Below, in pieces: positions 6,713 to 14,008 of a stretch of DNA of 14,319 nt (positions are counted from its first letter, which is position 1; every line of letters starts with the position of its first letter). This DNA comes from Chloroflexota bacterium (lineage in GTDB: Bacteria > Chloroflexota > Anaerolineae > Promineifilales > Promineifilaceae): assembly GCA_024640485.1 (NCBI GenBank), contig JAHEEY010000062.1, forward strand, positions 1 to 14,319, in the 5' to 3' direction. The notes beneath the pieces are model-generated. The model searched no databases. It was not told where the DNA came from and worked only from the letters and a program-made list of their open reading frames with translations. Made by a program: the position numbers and the translations under genes.

Positions 6713-8958
6713 CTTCTCGATTATCATTGAAGGCTATGGTTCACCATATTGCATTAGACGGCGAGCAATTCTTTGATCGCATCAAAAGCTACCTCCAACT
6801 AGAGGATCGCATTAAGGTGCAGGAGGCGTTTTCGCTTGCTCGCAGAGAGCATGGCACTCAACGGCGCAAATCTGGCGAGCTATTCTTCACACACCCTTTA
6901 ACCGTCGCCTATTATCTGGCCGAATACCAGCTAGACGCATCGACTCTGGCGGCCGCCCTGCTCCACGATGTTGCCGAGGACACCTTTGTCTCTGTGGCTG
7001 AAATCGAGGCGCAATTTGGTCCTGAAGTGGCCAAATTAGTGGATGCGGTCACAAAACTGAAGAACGTCAGTGCCGGCGTTGCCAAGGGTAAACACCTGAC
7101 GCCAAAAGAAATCCAAGATGCCTCGCTGCACAAATTGTTTGGGGTCATGACCACCGATGTCCGCGGCGTTATCATCAAGCTATTTGATAGACTGCACAAC
7201 ATGCGCACCATCGGGGCGATGTCGTACTCCAAGCAAGTTCAGAAGGCGGATGAAACCCTCTCAGTTTACGCCCCGCTAGCCAACCGGTTGGGAATGTGGA
7301 AGCTCAAGAATGAGCTGGATGCATTGTCGCTGGAAGTGCTAAACAACCGGGCTTACTGCATCGTCAAGCAAAATCTCGAAAACATCCATGAAGAACACAA
7401 GAAGGTGTTTGGGCAGGTTAAAGATGAGATTATCAGCTGTCTGGCGCAGCACGATCTGAAGGTCTACGATGTGGTGCTCACGCCAGAGAATATCTACACG
7501 GTCTATCAAGATCTGGTGGCATCAAACCTTTCCTATCACGATGTGGACCGAACCATGCGGCTGGTAATATTGCTTGATGGCCTGACCTCATGTTATCTGG
7601 CATTAGGCTTGCTGCACCAGCTGTGGAAGCCAGTCCCAGGCACCTTCGATGATTATATTGCCGTGCCCAGAGATAATCTTTACCGCTCATTGCATACGAC
7701 GGTGGTATTCACCAATGGACAGCATATCAAGCTGAGATTGAGGACGACCGCCATGGATGAGGTGTCGGAAATAGGGGTCATGGCCCGCTGGTATTATGCG
7801 GGCACCCCTCTGTGGACGCGCGGCATTGCCGAAAGAATCGAAGCTTTCTTCGGGAACATCAATGAGAATATCAATGTCGAACCCCTGAACCCTGCCGCCG
7901 GCGTAAAAGGAGTGGTTGAGGATGTGTTCCGCAAGCAGATCCGGGTCTATACGCCGCAAGGCGAACTGGTGGAGCTGCCGCAAGGAGCAACGCCCATCGA
8001 TTTCGCCTACGCCATTCACACAGGATTGGGCAATCAATGCCATGCTGCCTATGTTAATGAATCCTTACGCCCACTCAATAAGCCCCTCAACGACGGCGAA
8101 CGGGTTCACATCGTCAAGAAACTACGCGCCCAACCTCAACGTGCCTGGCTGGATGAAGATTTGGGCTATCTGGCGACTAATTATTCCCGCTCCCATGCTC
8201 GCCGCTGGTTCCGCCGGCTCACCCTGGAAGAGGCCATTTCTCAAGGGAAACAGCTGCTCCAGTACGAGCTGGATATGCTGGGCTTCCAGGATTATTCTCA
8301 TGAGAAAATAGCCGAATCTTTCAAATATCAAGATACGCAAGAGCTGTACCACAGTCTAGGACGCGCGGAAATTTTGCCGACGGTGGTGGCAACCAGGGTC
8401 TTGGAAGACAAATGGGATCAAGAGCCTGTCAGAGACCTTGATAACATCGTCTATTCGTATCAGGGTGAAAAGTTCATCATCACTGACGCCAATTATCGCA
8501 ACCTGCGCATCTGTGGTTCGTGTGAGCCGCGTCCCCGAGACCAGATCGTCGGCTTTGTCCGCGTGGATCGCGGCGTAACCGTCCACAAAGAGAGCTGCCA
8601 CACGCTGCACCCGGAACGGCTTTCCGGCCGGCTGTTGAAGCTGGGCTGGGGAGAGGCGACTACTCGCCGCGCCCGTCTGGTTACCGTTCAAATCGATGTC
8701 TATGATCGGCCGGGGCTTCTCTTTGAAATCACCCAGTTGATGCAGGAACAGCAGATAAATATCATCTACATCAACACGCTTCCCCGCCACAAAGGTGAAA
8801 TGAACCTTGTGCTCAGCCTTGAAGTGATCAGCCCCCGCCAGCTGGTTGGCATACTGCACCAGGTTCACGCTGTAGTTAATGTCTTCTCTGTGCGCTGCCT
8901 CCCCAAAGGTCCGCCGCAAGAAGAAGACGCCCCTCCACCAGCACAGCTGGCTGCCTAG
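6673..8958 (+). CDS. RelA/SpoT-family (p)ppGpp enzyme, probably hydrolase-only
   Basis: Long RSH protein controlling the alarmone (p)ppGpp. Domain order: HD hydrolase (about 55-205), synthetase-like (about 245-375), TGS (about 420-483), helical region, zinc-finger-like (about 610-645) and ACT (about 668-742). Hydrolase residues are present: H74, H98-D99, E102-D103 in HDVAED, and D172/N176 in FDRLHN. In the synthetase, the GRPK motif reads LTPE (269-272), the catalytic Glu of EIQIRT is K353, and GIAAHW reads GVMARW, so synthesis is probably lost. TGS and ACT suggest ribosome or regulatory contacts are kept. Start: ATG 6673 has AGGA three bases upstream but lies inside a perfect hairpin, and its first 21 residues are not Rel-like. 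ATG 6736 (MVHHIALDG) is a serious alternative. Family is certain; activity is inferred. Confidence 0.93.
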   Translation: MKPIDYSDGFIFPASRLSLKAMVHHIALDGEQFFDRIKSYLQLEDRIKVQEAFSLARREHGTQRRKSGELFFTHPLTVAYYLAEYQLDASTLAAALLHDVAEDTFVSVAEIEAQFGPEVAKLVDAVTKLKNVSAGVAKGKHLTPKEIQDASLHKLFGVMTTDVRGVIIKLFDRLHNMRTIGAMSYSKQVQKADETLSVYAPLANRLGMWKLKNELDALSLEVLNNRAYCIVKQNLENIHEEHKKVFGQVKDEIISCLAQHDLKVYDVVLTPENIYTVYQDLVASNLSYHDVDRTMRLVILLDGLTSCYLALGLLHQLWKPVPGTFDDYIAVPRDNLYRSLHTTVVFTNGQHIKLRLRTTAMDEVSEIGVMARWYYAGTPLWTRGIAERIEAFFGNINENINVEPLNPAAGVKGVVEDVFRKQIRVYTPQGELVELPQGATPIDFAYAIHTGLGNQCHAAYVNESLRPLNKPLNDGERVHIVKKLRAQPQRAWLDEDLGYLATNYSRSHARRWFRRLTLEEAISQGKQLLQYELDMLGFQDYSHEKIAESFKYQDTQELYHSLGRAEILPTVVATRVLEDKWDQEPVRDLDNIVYSYQGEKFIITDANYRNLRICGSCEPRPRDQIVGFVRVDRGVTVHKESCHTLHPERLSGRLLKLGWGEATTRRARLVTVQIDVYDRPGLLFEITQLMQEQQINIIYINTLPRHKGEMNLVLSLEVISPRQLVGILHQVHAVVNVFSVRCLPKGPPQEEDAPPPAQLAA

Positions 8959-8959
8959 C

Positions 8960-8975
8960 AGAAGTCGGGACTTCT
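8960..8975 (+). terminator. Weak hairpin just after rel
   Basis: AGAAGT (8960-8965) and ACTTCT (8970-8975) form a 6-bp stem with a CGGG loop, starting two bases after the rel stop and followed by TACTT. The stem is short and the T-tract is broken, so termination would be inefficient. Transcript-end mapping is needed to confirm it. Confidence 0.35.
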
Positions 8976-9050
8976 TACTTATCGTAACCGTTTCAGCCAC
9001 AGTCACGCCGCCCCAGCCTTCGAATTTTCAAGGGTCCTCTCAACCGCCTC

Positions 9051-9080
9051 TTGGCTTTACTGATGGGAACACCTTATAAT
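9051..9080 (+). promoter_or_regulatory. Sigma70-type promoter for the receiver-Roadblock gene
   Basis: TTGGCT (9051-9056, 4 of 6), an 18-base spacer and a perfect TATAAT (9075-9080) predict a start near 9087 and a leader of about 52 bases. AGGA (9129-9132) lies 6 bases before the ATG at 9139. It gives this gene its own transcription, independent of rel. Confidence 0.7.
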
Positions 9081-9138
9081 TGCGGCTACTGACTTACCTC
9101 TTTCCCAGCACACTATCGCGCAGCTAGCAGGACTTATC

Positions 9139-10797
9139 ATGTCAGATGCAAAGAAAGTACTAGTGGTCGACGACCACTTCGAGATGTTAGATTTTTTGCG
9201 TTCAATGCTGGAGCTATCTAGCGAAGATTACGAAGTGCTGTCCGCACCCTCAGCAGAAGATGGGTTAGCGGAACTGGGAAAAGCGGATTTCGATTTGCTA
9301 ATCACTGACGTGCGCCTGCCCGGGATGAGCGGCTTTGACTTGGTAAAGCGTGTCAAGTCCACCAATCCAGATATTCCCATCATCATGATCACCGCATATT
9401 CATCAAAACAAGGACAGAAGGAAGCCTCTGAACTTGGTGTCTACCGCTATTTTAAGAAGCCGCTTGACACCGATGAACTGCTAACATCTGTTCATACCGC
9501 GCTCTATGGGGATTTGGTTGTTTATGCTGACGGACCAGATGTGTTTCCGACGATCGCCCCAACGGCAGGAGATATCGTCATTCCCGATGATGTCTCTAGA
9601 CGTTTGGCTACGCTGAGGACGGACACCGGCGCCGCCCGACTTACTTTGGCAACCGTAGCCGGGGAACTCCTGCTCCAGGTCGGCAGCGGACGCAATCTGA
9701 ATTTCTCCCGGTTGATCTCCCTCATGGCCCACAACCTCAGCAACAGCTTTCAGCTGGGCAAGGAACTGGGTGGTGACGATCCCACGACCATCCAATATCA
9801 TTCAGGTGAAGAGATTGATCTGTATATTGCCAATGTAGGGCGCGATTATTTCCTAGCCATCTTCTTCGATGCTCAAGCGAGGCGAGGGCGGATCGGAACA
9901 GTCTGGGTATTCGCGCAGCGGGCGATCAAAGATCTCTTGAAAATGCTGCCGTCACTGGAATTGGCAAGCCGATCGCCGGCTGACCCGTCCAAGGCACCCA
10001 CGCCGTCACCCGCGGTTGAGTCGCTCAAACAGCCCGATCTCCCAGAAGATGCTCTATCCAAGCCGGAGAAACCATCACCGAAGGAAGCGGCAGCCCCGAC
10101 CTTGCTGTCGGCAATTGATGAACAAAGCCCGCCAATAGAGCAGCCTGAACCCCTAGCTCCGACAAGCGCCGATGGCTTTTTCATCCTGGGCGAACAGGGA
10201 GGGGAAGAAGATTTGGATGCGTTTTGGGGAGAGCCGGCTGAGCAAGATCAAGCCGGAAGTGGGGCACCGAAGCCGGACACGCTCTCTTTTGAAGAAGCCC
10301 AGCAACAAGGCTTCATCAGCTTTGCCCAAGACCTTACGGCCGCGGATTCACTTCCTCAAAACGATGATCCTCTGAGCTCATTGGCTGTCCCCGCCTCTGG
10401 CGCCGCCAATGATGGCATAGACGCAGCCCAACTTGACGAATTTTGGGACAGCGCCATTTCAACAGACGCCGACGAGAAAATCAACGGCAAGTCGCTTTCT
10501 TTCGAAGAGGCTCAACGCCAGGGCCTGATCTCCCTGGAACTGCCGCCGGAAGAGCCAGCAGCGAGCAGCCTGGATGCCGCCAGCAAGCCAGCTGATAGCA
10601 AGTCAGCCAGCGGCGATTCTTCACTGTTGGATGATTTATCAGTAGACGCAGACGTGGATCTGGACACCTTTTGGGATACTGCGCTAGAAGAAGAGTCGTC
10701 AGAAGAAAATGAGCAAACTAGTGGGCTCTCGTTTGAAGAAGCAAAGCGCCGAGGGCTGTTTCGCGACGAATCAGCTGAGCACAGTCCTGAAGGTTGA
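9139..10797 (+). CDS. Receiver-Roadblock protein with triplicated tail motifs
   Basis: A 552-residue protein. The receiver domain (about 5-122) is intact: D11/D12, phospho-acceptor D57 (LLITDVRLPG), T85 and K107 (KKP). Residues about 145-270 fit the Roadblock/LC7 (MglB-like) fold, with an ARLTLATVAGELLLQVG start, a central helix around LMAHNLSNSFQLGKEL and a YFLAIFF strand. Roadblock proteins act on Ras-like GTPases such as MglA, so phosphorylation may control a GTPase encoded elsewhere. The tail (about 275-552) is acidic, Pro/Ala/Ser-rich and disordered. It carries three copies of a DLDxFW motif followed after 17-19 residues by LSFEEAxxxG. There is no DNA-binding or enzymatic output domain. 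The gene has its own promoter and Shine-Dalgarno and converges on rimK with a 25-base gap. Confidence 0.88.
   Translation: MSDAKKVLVVDDHFEMLDFLRSMLELSSEDYEVLSAPSAEDGLAELGKADFDLLITDVRLPGMSGFDLVKRVKSTNPDIPIIMITAYSSKQGQKEASELGVYRYFKKPLDTDELLTSVHTALYGDLVVYADGPDVFPTIAPTAGDIVIPDDVSRRLATLRTDTGAARLTLATVAGELLLQVGSGRNLNFSRLISLMAHNLSNSFQLGKELGGDDPTTIQYHSGEEIDLYIANVGRDYFLAIFFDAQARRGRIGTVWVFAQRAIKDLLKMLPSLELASRSPADPSKAPTPSPAVESLKQPDLPEDALSKPEKPSPKEAAAPTLLSAIDEQSPPIEQPEPLAPTSADGFFILGEQGGEEDLDAFWGEPAEQDQAGSGAPKPDTLSFEEAQQQGFISFAQDLTAADSLPQNDDPLSSLAVPASGAANDGIDAAQLDEFWDSAISTDADEKINGKSLSFEEAQRQGLISLELPPEEPAASSLDAASKPADSKSASGDSSLLDDLSVDADVDLDTFWDTALEEESSEENEQTSGLSFEEAKRRGLFRDESAEHSPEG
10210..10761 (+). repeat. 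Three copies of a paired FW / LSFEEA motif in the tail of the receiver-Roadblock protein
   Basis: Copy 1 has DLDAFW (residues 358-363) and LSFEEAQQQGFIS (382-394). Copy 2 has QLDEFW (431-436) and LSFEEAQRQGLIS (453-465). Copy 3 has DLDTFW (507-512) and LSFEEAKRRGLF (530-541). Distance from W to the LSFEEA leucine is 19, 17 and 18 residues, and copies are about 75 residues apart. Sequence between the motifs is not conserved, which is the pattern of selected docking motifs in a disordered tail. Confidence 0.9.
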
Positions 10798-10822
10798 CCC
10801 GTCAATCGATGGGTGCAATAAA

Positions 10823-11800
10823 TCAGAAATACCTTTTGCTCCTGGCTGAAGCTTGCTTCTGCTTCCCCGCCATTTCCCTTTCCAGATAGGTAATAATTTC
10901 CACCGCCACATCAATCCTGGTGACTTGCTCGATCCCCTCCAGGCCTGGGGATGAATTGACCTCAAGCAGCAGCGGGCCGCGATTGGATTGAAGGATGTCT
11001 ACCCCGGCGACACCTAATCCATGCGCCTGCACAGCGGCTAGAGCTAGCTGTTCCGTCTCTGGATCCAGTACTGCTGATTCGGCGGTTCCGCCTAAGTGCA
11101 GATTTGAGCGAAATTCTCCGCTTGCGGCGATTCGCGTCATGGCGGCTACGCAGCGATCCCCGACTACAATGACCCGCAGATCCTTTCCGTCAGCCTCGGC
11201 GATAAACTCTTGGACAAGAGCCTGCCTGTTCGCGCCTCGCAATCTATCCAATACCGCATATGCGGTGGCCATATTCGGCACCAGCAGTACGCCTCGGCCT
11301 TGAGTGCCTTGCACCAGCTTGACGATTACTGGCGTGCCGCCCACAGTCTGAATGGCCGCATACAACCCGCTTGGCTGCGCGATAACCGCTGTTCTGGGAA
11401 TTGGCAGTCCAGCCTGGCTCATGATCTGCAAGCTCTGGAGCTTGTCACGGGACTGCGCAATCGCGGTGGAACTTGCCGTCGTGAGTATGTCGCATGACTC
11501 AAATTGGCGCACGACTGCCAGTCCGTACTGGGTAATAGATGCGCCAATGCGAGGGATAATCGCGTCCACCTGGGGCACGTAGTGAACCTTACCAAGGCGC
11601 TGATTCAGGTTGATTCCTATAGAATGGTAGGCTGACTGGACTACTTTAATGCCATCATCTCCACCATCGCCGGCACCCACCTCTACGGCGACAGCCATCG
11701 TATCAATCACGGAGACATCATGTCCCCGGGACCGAGCCGACTGTATCAACCGTTTGGTGCTGTACAAGGTGCGATTGCGCGATAGTATCCCAATTCTCAT
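10823..11800 (-). CDS. rimK: RimK-family ATP-grasp ligase
   Basis: RimK enzymes add glutamate to a carboxylate; E. coli RimK modifies the C-terminus of ribosomal protein S6, while relatives act on other substrates. The 325 residues align throughout with E. coli RimK from memory: MRIGILSRNRTLYSTKRL at the N-terminus, IIPRIGASITQYG, the ATP-grasp lysine K161 and loop QGTQGRG (164-170), VQEFI (E198), FRSNLHLGG (230-238), VAGVDIL and metal-binding LEVNSSPGLEGIE (E280, N282). A Gly/Asp-rich insertion at residues 42-50 is absent from the E. coli protein and partly explains its greater length. GGA lies 7-8 bases before the ATG. The gene is divergent from the glycosyltransferase and convergent with the receiver-Roadblock gene. 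The exact substrate cannot be read from the sequence. Confidence 0.9.
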   Translation of the reverse strand: MRIGILSRNRTLYSTKRLIQSARSRGHDVSVIDTMAVAVEVGAGDGGDDGIKVVQSAYHSIGINLNQRLGKVHYVPQVDAIIPRIGASITQYGLAVVRQFESCDILTTASSTAIAQSRDKLQSLQIMSQAGLPIPRTAVIAQPSGLYAAIQTVGGTPVIVKLVQGTQGRGVLLVPNMATAYAVLDRLRGANRQALVQEFIAEADGKDLRVIVVGDRCVAAMTRIAASGEFRSNLHLGGTAESAVLDPETEQLALAAVQAHGLGVAGVDILQSNRGPLLLEVNSSPGLEGIEQVTRIDVAVEIITYLEREMAGKQKQASARSKRYF

Positions 11801-11978
11801 TTCAGTTCCGTTTGATATCTGGTAACAACATTGACCTCTCGACTTGTCTCTCCCATTCTACCACCTCTTTCACCAATCTTGGTCGGGTGTTAGCATAGGC
11901 TAAGCCCAGGGGAACGGTTTTTGACCCACCTTTTCATTGTCGCTACAATCACGGGGTTGACTGGAGAACGACAAGAAT
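11801..11978. other. Divergent intergenic region between rimK and the glycosyltransferase
   Basis: These 178 bases hold a strong plus-strand promoter at the right end. On the minus strand only a lone TAGAAT (11860-11855) resembles a -10 box for rimK, without a convincing -35 at the right distance. No repeat or terminator was seen. Confidence 0.5.
11921..11949 (+). promoter_or_regulatory. Sigma70-type promoter for the glycosyltransferase-methyltransferase pair
   Basis: TTGACC (11921-11926, 5 of 6), a 17-base spacer and TACAAT (11944-11949, 5 of 6) give the best overall promoter match in the window. Transcription should start near 11956. GGAG (11963-11966) sits 12 bases before the ATG at 11979, somewhat far for a Shine-Dalgarno. 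Confidence 0.75.
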
Positions 11979-12740
11979 ATGAATGACTCAGTGGATACAT
12001 ACGTAATCGTCCCAACTTACAATGAAGCCGACAACTTGGATGACCTCTTGTCTCAACTGCTAGACCTGCCCGTGTCGCTGGGAATTATCGTTGTAGATGA
12101 CAATTCACCAGACGGTACCGGCGATTTGGCCGACAAGTGGGCAGCGGAGCGGCCTGACAGAGTTCATGTCCTGCACCGTCCGGGAAAGATGGGGCTTGGA
12201 ACAGCCTATATTGCCGGATTTAAGTTTGGACTGGCAGAACTTAAGGCGGCCCGGCTAATGACCATGGACGCGGACTTCTCTCACAATCCACGGTATATTC
12301 CCGACATGATCGCGCTCAGCCAGCAGAAACACATCGTTATCGGTTCCCGATATGTACCTGGCGGCGGTTCAGTAGATTGCAGTTGGAAGCGGGTCTTGTT
12401 GAGCAAAGGGGCTAACTTCGTAGCTCGCTCTGCCTTAGGGCTGAAGGCGAACGACACCACAGCAGGATTTCGCCTTTACCGACGTGAAGTGTTGGAATCG
12501 ATTCCACTGAACCAGATATTCTCCAGCGGCTATTCCTTCCTGGTCGAAATGCTTTTCATGTGCCAGCGCAGAGGATGGCAGGTGGGTGAAGTACCGATCA
12601 TTTTTGAGGACCGCAGACGAGGCGCCACCAAGATTTCTCGCTCCGAGGTGTTTCGAGCTCAATACACCATCTTGCGGTTGTTCCTGCGCCGCTTACGCGG
12701 TGGTGAACCACGTCGACCCGCAGAACCAGTTACTTCATGA
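11979..12740 (+). CDS. DPM1-like GT2 glycosyltransferase (polyprenyl-phosphate mannosyl/glycosyltransferase)
   Basis: Family 2 glycosyltransferase of the dolichol-phosphate mannosyltransferase type, which transfers a sugar from a nucleotide donor to a polyprenyl phosphate at the inner membrane face. Visible motifs are VPTYNEADNL (11-20), VVDDNSPDGTGD (D40, D41), GKMGLGTAY, the catalytic MDADFSHNP (D97, D99), IGSRYVPGGG, the DTTAGFRLYRREVL acceptor region and YSFLVEM. At 253 residues it is the short DPM1 form without C-terminal membrane helices, ending in an Arg-rich tail that could contact lipid head groups. The sugar cannot be read from the sequence. It overlaps the methyltransferase gene by 4 bases (ATGA), and with the membrane protein downstream suggests a lipid-linked sugar pathway. 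Confidence 0.92.
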   Translation: MNDSVDTYVIVPTYNEADNLDDLLSQLLDLPVSLGIIVVDDNSPDGTGDLADKWAAERPDRVHVLHRPGKMGLGTAYIAGFKFGLAELKAARLMTMDADFSHNPRYIPDMIALSQQKHIVIGSRYVPGGGSVDCSWKRVLLSKGANFVARSALGLKANDTTAGFRLYRREVLESIPLNQIFSSGYSFLVEMLFMCQRRGWQVGEVPIIFEDRRRGATKISRSEVFRAQYTILRLFLRRLRGGEPRRPAEPVTS

Positions 12741-13642
12741 TACATGTAAGCTGTAATTTATGCGGTAAAGATGATTGGCGGGTAAGGTTTCCCGCAACTA
12801 TGGATGGCGCCAGGCTTGATGTTGACGCCTTCCGCTGTACCACCCCCGACTATGGAGACCATGCCCAGATTGTGGAATGCCACCATTGTGGTCTGGTTTA
12901 TGCTAACCCCCGCTGGTCTTCGGAACAACTGGTCGATGCGTACATGGCGGTGGAAGATGAGACCTACCAAGAAGAGAGAGCCGGACGTGAACTCACGTTT
13001 GAGAAACACCTGCAGGCCCTGGAAAGAAGAACAGGACCGGCGGCAGGTCGCTCCTTATTGGACGTTGGTGCCTACATCGGTGTCTTTGTCGAGGCGGCAG
13101 CCGCTTCCGGCTGGGACACCTGGGGGGTTGAGCCGTCTACCTGGGCTGTATCCAAGGCCCAGGCGAGAGGGCTCAAGGTAATCAACGGCACCCAGGATTC
13201 ACCTGAATTACAGGGGCGTACATTTGACGTTGTCACGATGTGGGATGTCATCGAGCACGTCGATGACCCATCCGGAGAACTGGCCAAGGCGTATCAACTA
13301 CTTAAGCCAGGCGGTTGGCTGGCAGCCCATACCATGGACATCGACAGCCTGGCTGCCCGCTTGATGGGCCGCCGATGGCCGTGGCTGATGAATATGCACC
13401 TCTACTACTTCAGTCAAAACAGCCTGGCCCAGATGCTGACGGCAAATGGGTTTGAAGTTGTGTGGTCTGGCGCCCAGGGGCGTTATCTCAGCCTGGGATA
13501 TCTGGCTACCCGCATCGGTGGTTTAAGTCCGCTGCTAGGCCGTATCGCCACCCGGCTGGCGAAGGGGCTCAAGCTTGACAAGCTGGCCATCCCGGTCAAC
13601 TTCGGCGACCTATTTACCGTTTACGCTCGCCGAAAAGCATAG
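12737..13642 (+). CDS. Class I SAM-dependent methyltransferase with N-terminal cysteine cluster
   Basis: A 301-residue methyltransferase. The N-terminus has CNLC (C6, C9) and CHHC (C48, C51), a likely structural zinc site also seen in some sugar and lipid modifying methyltransferases. The Rossmann-like core has motif I LLDVGAYIG (107-115, with Tyr where the middle glycine is common), an acidic VEP at the end of the second strand (131-133), and MWDVIEHVDDP (168-178), followed by LLKPGGWL. This pattern fits the Methyltransf_23 / UbiE-like group. The substrate is unknown. Its ATG overlaps the stop of the glycosyltransferase gene in an ATGA arrangement, indicating co-translation and perhaps action on the same polyprenyl-linked or cell-surface sugar. 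No transmembrane helix was identified. Confidence 0.9.
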   Translation: MIHVSCNLCGKDDWRVRFPATMDGARLDVDAFRCTTPDYGDHAQIVECHHCGLVYANPRWSSEQLVDAYMAVEDETYQEERAGRELTFEKHLQALERRTGPAAGRSLLDVGAYIGVFVEAAAASGWDTWGVEPSTWAVSKAQARGLKVINGTQDSPELQGRTFDVVTMWDVIEHVDDPSGELAKAYQLLKPGGWLAAHTMDIDSLAARLMGRRWPWLMNMHLYYFSQNSLAQMLTANGFEVVWSGAQGRYLSLGYLATRIGGLSPLLGRIATRLAKGLKLDKLAIPVNFGDLFTVYARRKA

Positions 13643-14008
13643 CTCCTTTGAATTTTTGGGTCTGCGCATCGGGGCAGTTGAGCGTACATTCACATCTCGA
13701 ACACATGTCGTCATGCCAGCACGGTTCCACCTATCCCGAATTATCCGGCACCTTCGCATTCCTGATGTTCTCCTTCTTGATTCCCTGGCAGACTTCGTTC
13801 CTGTCAAGTTCATTGGCTTCTGTCTGGCAACCCTTGTATCATCGTCTTCGCAAGGTCTGCCAGCCACTAGCGGCATGTCGCCACTCTCATCAGGCCACTT
13901 TGCTGCCACTGGTGCAATCGCGGAGTACAGAGCAGCGGCTGGTACGGTCTAAGAGGCACCGCTGATATTTAGAGATCGATACCAACGCAGAAACAGGAGT
14001 GGTCTGAC
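13643..14008. other. 366-base gap between the methyltransferase and the membrane protein gene
   Basis: Open frames exist here (13648-13965 and 13575-13952 plus, 13610-13909 minus), but their products are Ser/Arg/His/Cys-rich and resemble no family, and none has a good ribosome binding site. I see no tRNA and no clear promoter. The only structure found is an imperfect hairpin at 13824-13863. The gap may be a leader, a decayed gene or an unrecognised RNA. Confidence 0.5.
13824..13863. other. Imperfect hairpin in the long intergenic gap
   Basis: CTGGCA (13824-13829) pairs with TGCCAG (13858-13863) and, inside a 2x2 internal loop, CCTTG (13832-13836) pairs with CAAGG (13851-13855). The 11 base pairs enclose a 14-base loop. 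No T-tract follows, so it is not an ordinary terminator. It may be chance structure. Confidence 0.35.

Noticed and set aside
8356..9006. Long minus-strand open frame of 216 codons
   Set aside because: It lies antisense to the C-terminal part of rel, which has clear ACT and zinc-finger motifs. Its product resembles no family, and it is a typical shadow frame.
13575..13965. Overlapping plus-strand frames after the methyltransferase
   Set aside because: One begins inside the methyltransferase gene. Both have odd compositions, no ribosome binding site and no recognisable domain, so the region is reported as a gap.
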